A DNA stretch of 64,000 bases from Chamaecrista fasciculata (taxonomy: Eukaryota > Streptophyta > Magnoliopsida > Fabales > Fabaceae): contig QANZ01039786.1 in assembly GCA_003254925.1 (NCBI GenBank), forward strand, positions 102,518 to 166,517, in the 5' to 3' direction. Of the stretch, positions 1 to 12,090 are shown in pieces. The position numbers and the translations under genes were made by a program. Each line of letters starts with the position of its first letter. Position 1 is the first letter of the stretch. The notes below the pieces were generated by a model. It saw only the letters and a list, made by a program, of their open reading frames with translations. It had not been told where the DNA came from and did no database searches.

Positions 1-77
1 AAATGTCTTGAAATTTACATTTTTATTTAAAAATAAATATAAAATATATTTTTAATGATTACATATAAATCTTAAGA

Positions 78-1081
78 GGCGTTTGGTACACGGATTGAAA
101 AAATAGTCATGAGATTATGAGCTCCGAACTAGAGTAATCCCGCATTTGGTATACAGATTGAAAAATTAGTCTCGAAAATATTGTATTCCCAGGAATATCA
201 TAATTTTCTAAAATAACTATTTTTTAATCCCACCCTAGGGGGTGGGATTAGTTTAATCCCATGACATGAGATTATTTTTTCTAACCAAAATAACTTTATT
301 ACCTCCAATTAATTTCCCCTAATTAATTATTTCTCTACAAACCTTTCTCACTTTTCATCTTTGTCATTCTACAACTCTGCCGCCTTGAAGTGCAGAAGAA
401 ATTTATCAGGTTTTCTACTTTTCATCTCTTCTTGCTGATATATAGAATATTGCTTTCGCATGCTTACACATATATATATACTAGGGGCTTTGCGTGCCCC
501 TTATGTAAAATAAATTAGGGACTAAATCGTTGACTCAGTAAAAAAGAAAAGACCAAATAATAAGATTCCTCTTATTTTAATTACATGAAATATTTTTATT
601 ATCAACTATTAATTACATGTAATATTTTTATCTATACTAAATCGTTGACTCCGTAAAAAAGAAAGGACCAAATAATAAGATTGCTCCCACATATAATATA
701 GTATAGATATATTTCATTGCTTTCGTATGCTTTTATAAACTAGTAGCTTTCATTGCCACTTTTAATTATAATATAATTATTTCTTTATGATATAGTATTT
801 TTGTCATGAATTGTTTTGAAGAATTTTACATTTGATAAACTAGTAGTTGATAATAAAAAGTTAAGGGCATATTTGTAAAAGTATTAAACATTCCCAAGAA
901 TATCAAAGTTGAACCAAACACAAGATGGTAACATTCCTAGGAATATTGCAAAATAATCATAGGATTATTTTAACTCATCTAAAGAGACATTTTTATAATC
1001 CTAGGAATCTTATCCTTGGGAATCACATTCCTGGAAATGTGATTTCCGGGAATGAAAAAATAATCCGTGTAGCAAACTTTC
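78..1081. mobile_element. TIR DNA transposon (MITE-like), non-coding
   Basis: The left end (from 78) and the reverse complement of the right end (to 1081) share an imperfect terminal inverted repeat around the core TACACGGATT. Both ends are flanked by the 7-base direct repeat CTTAAGA (71-77 and 1082-1088), which I read as the target-site duplication; a flank of 8 would fit hAT elements with one mismatch. No coding sequence was found inside. The interior carries further partly palindromic 'AATCCTAGGAAT'-type motifs near both ends. A Helitron-like element (481-707) is nested inside. Superfamily assignment is inference. Confidence 0.55.
481..707 (-). mobile_element. Mini-Helitron-like non-autonomous element
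   Basis: Read on the minus strand the element starts TCTATACTATATTATA (at 707) and ends GCACGCAAAGCCCCTAG (at 481). Both match the classic Helitron layout: 5' TC, 3' CTAG preceded by a GC-rich hairpin, and insertion between host A and T with no target duplication. The flanking bases here are A on the left and T on the right. The body contains two direct copies of a ~50 bp segment (about 515-570 and 636-687). A related 3' terminus with a better hairpin is at 48603. No Rep/helicase is encoded. Confidence 0.55.
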
Positions 1082-1088
1082 CTTAAGA

Positions 1089-2550
1089 TATAATTTAAGA
1101 GCTAAAATTATTTTCTTTATTTTATTCTCAAAATCTATCGGGCTTCGAAGTTTTTTTTTTTTTGCCAGAATCGGGCTTCGAAGTTATGAATAGTATTGTC
1201 AATTAACAATTAGGTCTGTTTTTGTACTGAAACCACCAATTTGTCAATTTGGCCCAAACGGTCAAACCCTTAAACATTATGGACTACCCCTAAAAAGTAA
1301 AGTTTGTATATCTAATCTAATCTAATCTAATACATACTAATGTATTTATTTCTTTAGAAAAAAAAAATAGCTCCATGTATTCAAAATGATTCATCTCTAC
1401 AAAGATAATTGATTAATTTTATGTTATTTTCACCATTATAATTAAAATATAAAAGGAAATTTCACCCAAAAAATTAAAAGAAAAGTACACTGAATATTTG
1501 CAATTGGTTTAAGATAATATTTTCTGTCTTTATTTTATAAATTCTATTTTCATTTTTAATTTTTTATTTAAATTTTTTTTGTAAATTCAATATTTCATTT
1601 ATATTTACATTTAAATTATCTTAATTTGAATAATTATAAGTTTTATATATTTTTTCATTTTAATTATCATTAAATGATAATATGTTTAAAGAATTTATTT
1701 TTAACTTAACTTGTAAATATCACAAATTAGATTTTGAGAATATTAAAAACATATTTTTTAACATTGCTTATTTTTAATCTATTTTAAGAAATGTTTTTTA
1801 GAAAATTTGTACCAAATATATTTTGTCATATTTTTCTATTTTTAGTAAAAATAAAAACAAACAAAAATATAAAAAATCAAAAACCCTAAATTATTAAACA
1901 AGAAGATGCACATAATAACAAAATTTGCATAAATTATTAGCACGCGTAGCAGCTCTTGTATTTTGAATTAGATTATATGTGAATTCAACCTTACTACTCA
2001 CAAGCGTGTAACACGAGCAACAGCTACCATCTATACAAATTGTACTTAATTTTCCTTTCATTATCACACAATTTATTTCATATTTCAACTCTACTCTTTC
2101 TGATTTAATTATTATTCTCACAAAACTCTAAATTACTGAAGTTTCCTATCTTTTTTTAAAAGCTGCCATACTGCCATTTCTCTTTCTTATGTTTTAAGTT
2201 TCTTATTGAAATAATTTATTATTATGGTAGTTATGTCTACTGCGTTATTAAATGTAATCTTATTTGCAGTATGAAATAAAGATATTTAATTCCTTTCAAA
2301 AGCCTATACAAAGAAAGGATCCTTGGAACCTTTTAGTGAGGTTGATTTTATATCACTTATCTCCCTTAACTATAAAACGTATTTCTTTAGTATGGTGATA
2401 ATTAATGATGAGAAAGAATGGTAGATACTCTTCTACAAAAAGAAATGTACAGTTGTTCTCTCTTAAGTCTTTTTTATTGCATTCTCTCTTAAGTCTTAAC
2501 TTCAGCTTGAATTATTAATTTATTATTGTTTAAAATTTAATAAATTTTAT
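1089..2550. other. AT-rich intergenic, no gene seen
   Basis: A strongly AT-rich stretch with homopolymer runs and a short TCTAA microsatellite near 1313-1330. I see no coding exon or RNA gene. The 75-codon minus-strand reading frame at 1894-2121 has no recognisable motif and I treat it as chance. Confidence 0.5.
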
Positions 2551-2925
2551 TTTAGGTCAAAGTCTCAGTTTAGTTTCTAAATTATAAGGTGGATTTTGTT
2601 TTAGTTATTAAACTATTTTTAATTCATTTTAGTTCTTAAATTTGTTCACTTATTCTATTGTTATTTTCAATTGTGATTCCATATGATTTTTATTGATATC
2701 TTTGATTTAACAACGAAAGTAAACTTTTCTTCTCATATATGTTTTAAAAAATGAGTTAGTCTAGTTAAAAAGTAATGGAAGAAACCAAATAGAATCACAA
2801 TTAAAACTAACGATTAAACAAATAAATAAAGTATAAAGACTAAAACAAAACAACAAATGGATTAAGGATCAAAACAAATTTTACCCTACAGATAAGGGAC
2901 CAAAATAAAATTTTAACCTTTATTT
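2551..2925. repeat. Fold-back repeat (GGTCCCT-type)
   Basis: The left part (about 2551-2700) and the right part (about 2770-2925) are inverted, imperfect copies of each other. They contain motifs of the 'ATTTTGGTCCCT / AGGGACCAAAAT' type that recur through the window. No coding potential. Probably a decayed MITE or fold-back element; exact ends are uncertain. Confidence 0.45.
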
Positions 2926-3029
2926 TAATCACTTATAATAAATATTTTCCACCTTTAATATCCTTATTTTTGTGACCCTCACACCCCCTAAAAAAAACTA
3001 TATAACTTATTTTCAGAAAAGAAAAAAAA

Positions 3030-3899
3030 GGATCAAAATTTTATTTTGGTCCCTAATATTTAACTTAAATTCTGTTTTGTTCCCTAAAGTTTTTTATTCT
3101 GTTTTGGTCTTGAATATTTTCCAACAATTTCATTTTGGTCCCTAACTACTGAATATGATCATATCTCTCTAGTTTTAAGTCTGAAAGCGATGAAATTGAA
3201 GCTAATGATTGCTCTTGATGAGTTCTTTCTCTTCCTAATTGGGGTTGTCAGGAAAGAAGTTAAATTAGGCGTGAAATCGGGCCCTAAAGTGGGTGTCTCA
3301 ATTCATGAAGTTAGTCATATTTTTCTGTTTCGAGTCTGAATATGACAAAATCAAAGTTATGAGTTATTCTTATGAGTTCTTTTTTTGTCTAGTTGGGGTC
3401 ATTGACAAATGAGGTCAAATAGTACTCCCAAATTTGGTATTGATATTTTAACAAAACCCATTTTTTGAGTACTATTTGACCTCTTTTGCTAATATCTTCA
3501 ACCGGATAGAGAAAAAACTCGTTAAGAAATAACTCGTAGTTTCGATTTCATTACATTTGGTCTTAAAACAAGAAAGATATGATAAAAATTCATAAAATGA
3601 TAGGCCCACGTCTAGGTCCATTTTCAAGCTCAATTTAACCTCATTTGCTGAGAGTCCTAACTAGGTTGAGAAAGAACTTATTAAGAGCAACTCATAGCTT
3701 CGATTGCGTCGCATTAAAACTCAAAACAAGAGAGATATGATCATATTCAATAGTTAGAGACCAATCATTGAACCTATTAAGAAATATTAAGGACCAAAAG
3801 AAACTATTGAAAAACATTAAAGATCAAAACAGAACAAAAAAATTAGGGACCAAAACGGAATTCAGAGTAAACATTAGGGATCAAAATATCATTTTGACC
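3030..3899. repeat. Fold-back element with conserved inner core
   Basis: Terminal arms (about 3030-3180 and 3720-3899) are inverted copies beginning GGATCAAAAT and rich in GGTCCCTAA. The interior carries repeated, inverted versions of a core (a GAACTCGTTAAGA-like stretch, then a CATTTGG-CTTAAAACAAG-like stretch, then GAGATATGAT). The same core is found in the elements at 51267-51650 and 52466-53252, so this is a dispersed family. It lies just upstream of the MVD promoter. No protein coding seen. Confidence 0.5.
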
Positions 3900-4070
3900 A
3901 AAAAATTATAGATTGTTTGTCCGTTGTCACATGATACAGATTCACATCGCAATGGAATAATGGGAATGGCAACGAACAAGATGGCATTTCCAAAAGTCCA
4001 AAACCATGTCAACTTCGAGATCGTAGTCACCAGCTGGGTTGTTTTCCTCCCTCATCTCTCTGCTTTTACC

Positions 4071-4078
4071 TATATAAG
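4071..4078 (+). promoter_or_regulatory. TATA box of MVD copy 1
   Basis: TATATAAG lies about 240 bp before the MVD start codon, after a pyrimidine-rich stretch. It is followed by a CA microsatellite (about 4086-4103) and a TTC microsatellite (about 4149-4170) inside the likely 5'UTR. Transcription would be expected to start near 4100; this is inferred from spacing only. The TTC tract with its ACACCCATTT prefix is the apparent source of the expanded arrays at 14210-14630. Confidence 0.5.
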
Positions 4079-4313
4079 CGCCTTCACACACACACACACA
4101 CACAACTATCACATTCTTCAGATCTCTCCCATATATATATACACCCATTTCTTCTTCTTCTTCTTCTTCCTTTTTCTGCTATCCTCTACCTTCTTCGGTT
4201 CTTCCTTTCTCCTTCATTCATGTTTGAAATTCCGAGATAATATCGATTTCGCAGATTGGGTTTTTGCAAATTAGGGAATAGTATATTATCTCGTATTTGG
4301 CTGCTTGTTTGGA

Positions 4314-7300
4314 ATGGCGGGTGAGTCGCAGAATTGGGTTCTTATGGTGACGGCCCAAACACCAACTAACATTGCCGTGATCAAGTATTGGGGGAAGAGG
4401 GATGAAACCCTAATCTTGCCTGTGAATGACAGTATCAGTGTGACGCTTGATCCGAATCATTTGTGCACTACTACCACTGTTGCCGTCAGTCCGAGCTTCC
4501 AGCAGGATCGTATGTGGCTCAATGGCAAGGTAAAATTGATCTTCTGGTTTATTTCCATTTGCTGCGATTGTGCATTCTTTTTTTTCCCTTTTTTGATTTC
4601 CGTAAGTCTGAACGGATCAATGCTAGAAATGGGGATTTTCATTTCCTTTTAGGCCAGAGGGAAGAAAGAGAAAGACCTCCCACACCAAATGGGAACACGT
4701 AATATTACTTCACTGTAAATTAGAAGCTATATTGCCCATGTGGAACTAAATATTGTAGAACACTGAGAGTTATATCTCAGTGAAGAGACAACAATTATAT
4801 CATAGACTTGCAATTTATGCAGCTCTCGTTTAGAGTGGAATGGCTTAGAAAAGAGGTCTTCAATGCATGGGGACTTACCCATCCTCTTAGTCATGATAAC
4901 ATTATATAAACTATATTCTGAATGCCATAATTTTCATATATTATCCTAGCCCATATGATTTGGTTTCTTAACCACTAGTCTTGTGCCAGTGAAAGTCATA
5001 TTTTACATTGTTTCAAATTTTTACTGCAGAAAACCATGTGAACACAAATAATATTGACTCTTCAACATCGAGTTATTATCCGTTATCTTATTTGTAGTGA
5101 CTTTTGGAGACTCTAAGCCAAGTTTAGGCATCATAGACATAGAGTTAAATATGCTATAATCATGTTTTAGATTCCTATTTTCTGAGGACCAAACTAGATA
5201 AAGCTGGTTGTTGTAGGTAACTTCCTCTACCATTCCTCCTTGGCATTGGTTTTTGTTGTAGGTGTCCAAAATGCTGATATATAGGAATGTCAATTTGTAA
5301 TTAAGTAGTATTTTTTTTAAAACAATTCCTTTGTGTTTTTGGTTGATTGGTAGCATTGGTTTTACTGGTTAGTGTAGGAAATTGCTCTTTCTGGAGGCAG
5401 GTATCAGAACTGTTTAAGGGAGATCCGCAACCGTGCTTGTGATTTTGAGGATAAGAAAAAGGGAATTAAGATCCTAAAAGAGGATTGGAGTAAATTGCAC
5501 TTACACATTGCTTCATACAACAACTTCCCTACAGCAGCTGGACTGGCTTCTTCTGCCGCTGGTTTTGCCTGTCTTGGTAATATACATGCTATTTTGATTT
5601 ATTCTTTTTCATATGAATTGAACTTTGTTGCTTGCAAAAGTTGTGACAGTAAGGCGGGTTGCATTAGTGGCTAGGACTTATACACTGTCCAAGTTCAAGC
5701 AACATTCAACTTTATTCAACTAGTTAGTTTTTGAAATCCAGAGCATCACACAAGTTGCATACGTCAATCCATTGATAGCCTGTTTGGTCAAGCTTCTTGA
5801 GGGAAAGAAACTGCTTAGAATTGAAAAAATTACTTCTTTTGTAAAAAAAAGAGGTGTTCGGCCAAGCTTCTTCCAAAAAATAAATTGCTTCGTCTCTTAA
5901 TATTAGGCTAAATATTTGTTACTGCATATCAAGGTGATCATTATATCTCTGTTTTGCAGTTTTGCCCTGGGAAAGCTTATGAATGTCAAAGAAAATGAAA
6001 GCCAGCTATCTGCTATTGCAAGGTCTTTCTTCAGTTAATGATTTTGGAATAGCAACTTGCAAGTTGTAAGCTGCTTGGTTGGAACATATAATATTTAGAT
6101 AAAATATAGAAGTAAGTATGGGAATTGTCCTTAAATGTAGGCAAGGATCAGGTAGTGCCTGTCGCAGCTTATATGGTGGATTTGTCAAGTGGATAATGGG
6201 AAAAGTAAGTTTATTTTTGTCCTTGATTATTGTCACGGGTTTTTTATTTATGGAGTAGAATATCATTTCAATTGTAATTCGCATTCTTTTAATATTTGAA
6301 GGAAGAGAATGGAAGTGACAGTCTTGCTGTTCAACTTACTGATGAAAAGCACTGGGATGATCTTGTTATTGTTATTGCTGTGGTATGTGGATACTCTCAT
6401 TCTTCATTTAATTGTATAGATGCATAACTAATGAGTTGATTATGTTAATATATGTGTCTGTGTGTCTGTATATATATATACAAGTAAAAATGGACTTTTT
6501 GGTGTTTCTTAAGTTAGAGCCTATAGATTTGTGTTTGTGACTTCTCTCTCTTTCAAGATCTGTTTTCTGTTTTGTTCAGTGATTAACAAATTGAGTTAGA
6601 TTATGTTTGTTCTTTGAAAACCTACACCCTCATCATTAGTGCTCCTTCTAATATGTTACATGGTGGAAACTTCTCTCTCAGTTTCACACAAAATGAAAAA
6701 AAAAAATGGTTCTTATCAAAATCTTCGATAATAGAGGATTTAAGCTGTAATTTATAGAATTTTCTGGTGGTTACATTGTCGCCATGCAAGATTTTCCTCA
6801 TCTTTGATTTTTCAGTTTGTTTGACCCATGTCATTTTTCATCTTTTGTTCTATGCCCTGTTTTTTCTCAATTTCTTGTTCTTTGTTCTAGGTTAGTTCAC
6901 GGCAGAAGGAAACTAGTAGCACCTCAGGAATGCGTGAGAGCGTCCAAACCAGTCTGCTTTTATAACATAGAGCAAAGGTATTTCACCTCCTTGAATTGTA
7001 TCAATTTTGCATCTCTCATGGTTCCTGATTATTTTTTTTGGCACTAGAGGCATCCCAATTTATTCCTCATTGTTTAAAAAAACCCAGTAATATTCTTGTT
7101 CTAAATTCCAGAAAAATGTTATTCAAAAACATAATATGCATACTAGGCTCTTATCAAGCGAATTCTCATAGACATCAGGATCTATGGACTACAGAGAAAG
7201 GCAACCCTAATAATCAATTAAGAGTAATGCACAAATTTGTTATGGAGCTCTGCTGCTTTGTCACTTGTTCTTCGTTATAATTGTATATACAAATATTTCA

Positions 7301-8480
7301 TGATATTTTACAAGGTATGAATTTCTTGACATTTGAGTGAAACAGGAAATAGTGCCAAAGCGCATACTGCAAATGGAAGAAGCCATTCAAAATCGTGATT
7401 TTGCATCTTTTGCGAAATTAACCTGTGCTGACAGTAACCAGTTTCATGCAGTCTGCCTGGATACACATCCCCCTATATTTTACATGAATGATACATCTCA
7501 CAGGTAGGTTTAGTAATTTTGACATTTAGGTGGTAGTAATTGGCATATATCTGTCTTCTTTAATTTATCATTTGTTGATATCATTTTTCTAATTAAAATT
7601 TGATCTTTAACTTACACTGTAGAATTATCAGCATTGTTGAGAAGTGGAATCTTTCAGAAGAAGCTCCCCAGGTTTGTATCATTACTTCCTCGGTTGAAAC
7701 ACAATGTCTTGAAGGCCTCTTTCTTGGATCAATTTTGTAAAGTAGTTTCTGACCAATTACTGTAAAAAAAATGAAAAGGAAAATAATTTGAAGTTTTACT
7801 TAATTCTTTTATTCAATGGGCTACTATTTTCAAGTTCTACTGCTGTGGAATAATAATATTTATTTATTTCATGAGGGAAGATATCATAGCTAGAATTCAG
7901 GAAAGTATTTTCAAAAGTTCACAAACAGTTTAATATTTTGTGAACACTAACAGTGACATACTTGACATGCTTACCAGAAAGACAAAGACATGTATGCTCT
8001 AAAGATTAATGTCTTGTTTAACTTTCAGGTAGCTTATACATTTGATGCGGGGCCAAATGCAGTTCTAATTGCACGTAATAGGAAAACTGCTGCCCTCTTG
8101 ATTGAACGGCTGCTTTACTATTTTCCTCCTAATACCGATGACCTTAGCAGGTAGATCTCTACTGTCAAAAGTTTTGCAGGCTGCATGCATACTGTTTTAT
8201 GATTTATGCCAACAATTATATTTGTGATCTTTATCCTGGATATCTCTCTTCCTCCAGTTACATTATTGGTGATAAGTCGATTTTACAAGATGCCGGACTT
8301 AAGGGGATAAATGATGTAGAAGCTTTGCCGCCGCCTCCTGAAATTAAGGATAACATTCCATCACAAAGATACAAGGGGGATGTCAATTACTTCATCTGTA
8401 CTAGACCCGGAAGGGGACCTGTTTTGCTTTCGGATGAAAATCTGGCTCTTCTCAACAGTGAAAATGGACTTCCCAAGTGA
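4314..8480 (+). CDS. MVD: Diphosphomevalonate decarboxylase, copy 1 (two lesions as written)
   Basis: ATP-dependent decarboxylation of mevalonate 5-diphosphate to isopentenyl diphosphate, the last step of the plant mevalonate pathway; GHMP kinase superfamily. Exons: 4314-4529, 5378-5576, 5960-6022, 6141-6204, 6302-6382, 6891-6977, 7346-7503, 7623-7671, 8029-8150, 8258-8480, about 420 aa, the family's usual size. Visible: the N-terminal [13 protein letters not shown] substrate site, [13 protein letters not shown] phosphate loop, QGSGSACRS, and FDAGPNA with the catalytic Asp. SVTLDPNHL resembles the PTS2-like signal reported for plant MVDs. ATG 4314 gives the conserved N-terminus. Two lesions: exon 3 is one base short (a T run at 5960), shifting the frame, and codon TAA at 6963-6965 replaces the expected Gln before HRAK. 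Both sit in the tract identical to copy 2, so an assembly error or gene conversion is possible. All other exons and splice sites look intact. Confidence 0.85.
5483..7898 (+). repeat. Tract identical to 15227-17642
   Basis: This 2416-base stretch (from within exon 2 to intron 8 of MVD copy 1) matches 15227-17642 base for base wherever I compared it, at a constant offset of 9744. The sequence on both sides is clearly diverged: exon 1, intron 1 and the start of exon 2 on the left; intron 8 onward on the right (first difference A at 7899 versus G at 17643). That pattern is expected for gene conversion or for one copy having been used twice in an assembly. Confidence 0.85.
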
Positions 8481-9240
8481 TTTTGTAGCAGCAAGTTCAC
8501 CCATGATTGGCTTATTCCTAATCTCTCAGTTTTCTGCCTCGTTTGCCTGAAATATATTGACTAGGTTGCCCTTTCTTGGATGTGTTTTCCCATAGAATTA
8601 TTACTTGTTCTTTCCAAATTTGCAGTTTGTATTGCTTTATTTATGTTCCTGTGATTGTTTTTCAAATCTAGTTAGGCTTTTTACTTTCTGATAAATAAGT
8701 TTTGGCCCTTTTTACTATTGAGGACTCACCTAAGCTTATAAGTAAAATTGCCAGCTTCTTGTGAGATATATGTCTCTCCTGTTGTTCCAGTCATTCGATG
8801 GTAACCTATTATCTGCTGTAAAGCCTTTTCCAAATATCAATGGATAGGTTTCTCAAATTCCCAATTTTTTTTTGGATGCGTGGCCCAATTTAAATCAATA
8901 CACGGTTTGTATGTGATCACTATTTGTGTATGATTAATTTTTGGCTAAAATGCACATTCACCCTTGATTAATTTGTGTATGATTAATTTAAATCAATACA
9001 CGGCTTGGTGTACATAAGACACTTGAATTTTTAATTATGCGCAATTAGCATCCCTATGTTAAAGTTCTGTTAAATTGATCTAGTAAGTGCCACGCAAGCA
9101 AGGGTATAATAGTAATTTTATTTTAAAAATCTAAAATCCATCCAAACTCAAACCCAAAAATGTTTCTCTTTTGTGTTAAGACTTTCCCTTTCATAATAGG
9201 GATCAAAATACAATACAAAAACAAAATGGGGCCTAAATGT
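8481..9240. other. MVD 3' flank, no gene
   Basis: 8481 to about 8935 is the MVD 3'UTR and flank; it is alignable to 18120-18610 after copy 2. From about 8941 the two flanks part company: here an AT-rich stretch with a short repeated TGTGTATGATTAATTT follows, and the copy 2 flank holds a transposon at the same relative place. No gene seen. Confidence 0.55.
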
Positions 9241-9392
9241 ACAAAATGGACGATATTAAAATAAAAAGTAGCTGTATTTAAAAAAAAAAGTTTACAATCA
9301 ACCATTATTTCTTTTTTATGTTATTAAAATCTCTAAATTTTTTTTTTTGGCTTACTCAACTCCAAAGAGCCCACATAGAAACAATTGAAGCG

Positions 9393-10198
9393 ATGGCTTC
9401 AGCATTCAAGTCAAGAGAAGAAAGATACATTCATTCATTGTTAGGATTATTACCATTCGCGCAAGTAATGGCCAATAGCTAAGAAGCATGGACACTTCAT
9501 TTTGAGGGCGTGTTGCCGTGTCGGACATGTGTCGGTGTCCGACACCCGTACGACACTGACACGACACATATTCATAAATTTTAAAATATAAATCAATTTT
9601 TTGTGACTTTAACATGACATATAAGAGAAAATAATAATATATATGACATATATTATGAATAAAACTTATAATTTTTAAATTTTTCATTAAAAATTATGAA
9701 TATTTAATTATTTTTATATATAAATATATGCCGTGTCGTGTCGCGTAACTTTGAGAGTCTAGCGTGTCGCTGTGTCCGTGTCCGTGTCGTGTCCCGTGTC
9801 CGTGTCCATGCTTCCTAGGCCAATAGAAACAACAAACAGACCGCTTAGATCATCTTTGGATTGCATCACAATTCACCCATTAACATCCGCATTGCAATTT
9901 CAATTTCAATTCCATTTCCAAATCGAATCGACGATCTCTCTCTCACTCTTAACCCCAGAACGGTTGATAATGTTGATTATTCGTCTTCCTCATTTCATCC
10001 ATATGCATTCGCGGTATTAGGACTTCGAAACCATGGCCCCAACGTCGCTTCTAACGTCGACGCAGAAATACGCAGCTGCAACCTTGTTCGACGAAGAAAA
10101 GGAAGAAGGAAAGCGAAACGAAATAGAAAGATGAAGCAATTGAAGCAGTTCTAGTTGGATTGGCCATTGGAAGAGAGGAGGGGAAATAACAAGTTATA
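9393..10198 (+). pseudogene. Decayed unknown gene, unit A copy
   Basis: Starts ATG at 9393 (Met-Ala-Ser-Ala-Phe-Lys) and continues through LLPFAQVMAN before the 339-bp insertion at 9479-9817 breaks it. Downstream pieces lie in other frames: a segment with NPRTVDNVDYSSSSFHPYAF and VLGLRNHGPNVAS, then a segment ending in VLVGLAIGR. The same order is seen in unit B, so this was once a gene. I do not recognise the family. Function unknown. Confidence 0.45.
9479..9817. mobile_element. Mutator-like MITE with 9-bp target duplication
   Basis: Ends are inverted (AAGAAGCATGGACAC on the left, GTGTCCATGCTTCC on the right) and the interior is rich in GTGTC/GACAC repeats. GGCCAATAG is present on both sides (9470-9478 and 9818-9826), a 9-base duplication typical of Mutator superfamily elements. 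The paralogous units B (about 11652) and C (about 13533) have GGCCAACAG once with no insert, giving direct empty-site evidence. No transposase. A related GTGTC-rich sequence occurs inside 29206-30165. Confidence 0.75.
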
Positions 10199-10228
10199 CT
10201 GATTCAAGTAGAGAAAGAAGGGCCTATA

Positions 10229-11105
10229 TGAGAAGGATCAAATTAGAAAGAGGGACCAAATGGTTAATTTTAAAAAATAGAGCCAACTCAGATTTTAATT
10301 TTAAAATTAAGGGATCAAATAATTAAACATGTGGCATTTAATGTGCCACATGTGCACTTAACCGCCAAGTCATCACTGTTAATAGCGGAGTTAGCTTACA
10401 GGGACCAACGAGTTAACATTTGTAATTTTTGAGAGATCAAATAGTCTATTTCAATAATGCAGGGACCAAATAGTATATGTTTCCTCCCTCCTTCCCTTGA
10501 GAACAGTCCTAGGGAATGACTTGGTAGGATTGAAGTAAAGAGCCTCTTCATGTGGAATCACAATCACTTTAAGTAAGGTAAGAATTTAATGTTTAGTAAA
10601 TAAAGTATTATTCTATTGAGTTCACCGCTTAGTCTCATAGGGACTTGTATGAAAGGAAATAAACTAGTGAAGGACCTAATTGTAATTTGGGCTAGGACCA
10701 AATTATAATTTGGCCATAGAGGGAGACAAAGAGACATCACGGGTGGAGGAGAGGAAAAGAAGGAAGAAAAGAGAGAGAAAATAAAGAAAAGAAAGAGTGG
10801 GGCCCAGGGAGAGAAAATAAAAAGGAAACATACTATTTGGTCCCTAATTTTTCATAGTTTCAACAATTTGGTCCCTTCATTATTGAAATAAACTATTTAG
10901 TCCCTCAAAAATTACAAATGTTAACTCGTTAGTCCCGTAAGCTATCTCTGTTACTAGCACTGATGATTTGGCGATTAAGTGCACATGTGGCACATTAAAT
11001 GCCACATGTTTAATTATTTGATCCCTTAATTTTAAAATTAAAATATGAGTTGGCATTATTTTTTAAAATTAACCATTTGGTCCCTCTTCCTCTATTTGAT
11101 CCTTT
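10229..11105. repeat. Inverted-repeat element, unit A
   Basis: The arm at about 10229-10490 (containing AACATGTGGCATTTAATGTG and AGGGACCAA motifs) is the reverse complement of the arm at about 10822-11105, enclosing about 330 bases. Each arm also holds a smaller palindrome at the CACATGTGGCA segment. A fold-back or MITE-type structure; the same structure appears in unit B at about 12091-13020. Confidence 0.6.
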
Positions 11106-11578
11106 TCATCTACGTCCTTCTTCCCCACCTCAATCTCCTTATTCTGAATCAGTGACGACCTCCATGACCAAGTAGGCGAAGTTGAACCCTCCTTCCCCGA
11201 GCTGCCTGACGATGCGGAATCGATTGTCGTTGATCCACACATCGCCTCCTCTACTAATGGCGTCGTATAAAGCATTTTAACCTGAAACCTGAATACAAAC
11301 ATCCCCATGTTCTTCTGTTTCTATTGGTGCATGTAGATCCTGAAACCTGTCGTTTGCTTTCCCACTTTCAAAGGGAAAGAAATTTGGATTCCAAGACTCG
11401 ATTTCTGGACGATATTAAAATAAAAAGTAGCTGTATTTAAAAAAAAAGTTTACAATCAACCATTATTTTTGATTTGTTATTCAAAACTCAAAGTTTCTGT
11501 TTTTTTTTTTTATTTTTTTTTTATTTATTATTTTGGCTTACTCAACTCCAAAGAGCCCACATAGAAGCAATTGAAGCG

Positions 11579-12061
11579 ATGGCTTCAGCATTCAAGTCAA
11601 AGAGAAGAAAGATACATTCATTGTTAGGATTATTTCCATTCGCGCAAGTAATGGCCAACAGAAACAACAAACAGACCGCTTAGATCATCTTCGGATTGCA
11701 TCACAATTCACCCATTCACATCCGCATTCCAATTTCAATTTCAATTCCCTTTCCAAATCGAATCGACGATCTCTCTCTCTCTTAACCCCAGAACGGTTGA
11801 TAATGTTGATTATTCGCCTTCCTCATTTCATCCATATGCATTTGCGGTATTAGGACTTCGAAAGCATGGCCCCAACGTCGCTTCTAATGCCGACACAGAA
11901 ATACGCAGTGGCAACCTTGTTCGACGAAGAAAAGGAAGAAGGAAAACGAAGAGAAAGAGAAGGATGAAGTAATTGAAGCTGTTCTGGTTGGATTGGCCAT
12001 TGGAAGGGGACTGATCGCTGCGAGCATAGGAGAGAGGATGAGGAATAACAAGTTAAACTGA
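11579..12061 (+). pseudogene. Decayed unknown gene, unit B copy (best preserved)
   Basis: ATG at 11579 opens MASAFKSKRRKIHSLLGLFP, then the frame ends at a TAG after NNKQTA. A second frame continues with LNPRTVDNVDYSPSSFHPYA and VLGLRKHGPNVASNADTEI. A third frame gives TLFDEEKEEGKRREREKDEV and then VLVGLAIGRGLIAASIGERM, ending NNKLN and a TGA at 12061. The alternation of frames, with the same order in unit A, shows a gene broken by small indels. Product unknown; the final segment looks like a short hydrophobic, glycine-rich helix region. Confidence 0.5.
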
Positions 12062-12090
12062 TTCAAGTAGAGGAACAAGGACCTATATAA

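Noticed and set aside
9861..10154. 97-codon frame as a genuine gene
   Set aside because: It is one of three frames of a decayed gene that recurs in the neighbouring unit with different breaks.
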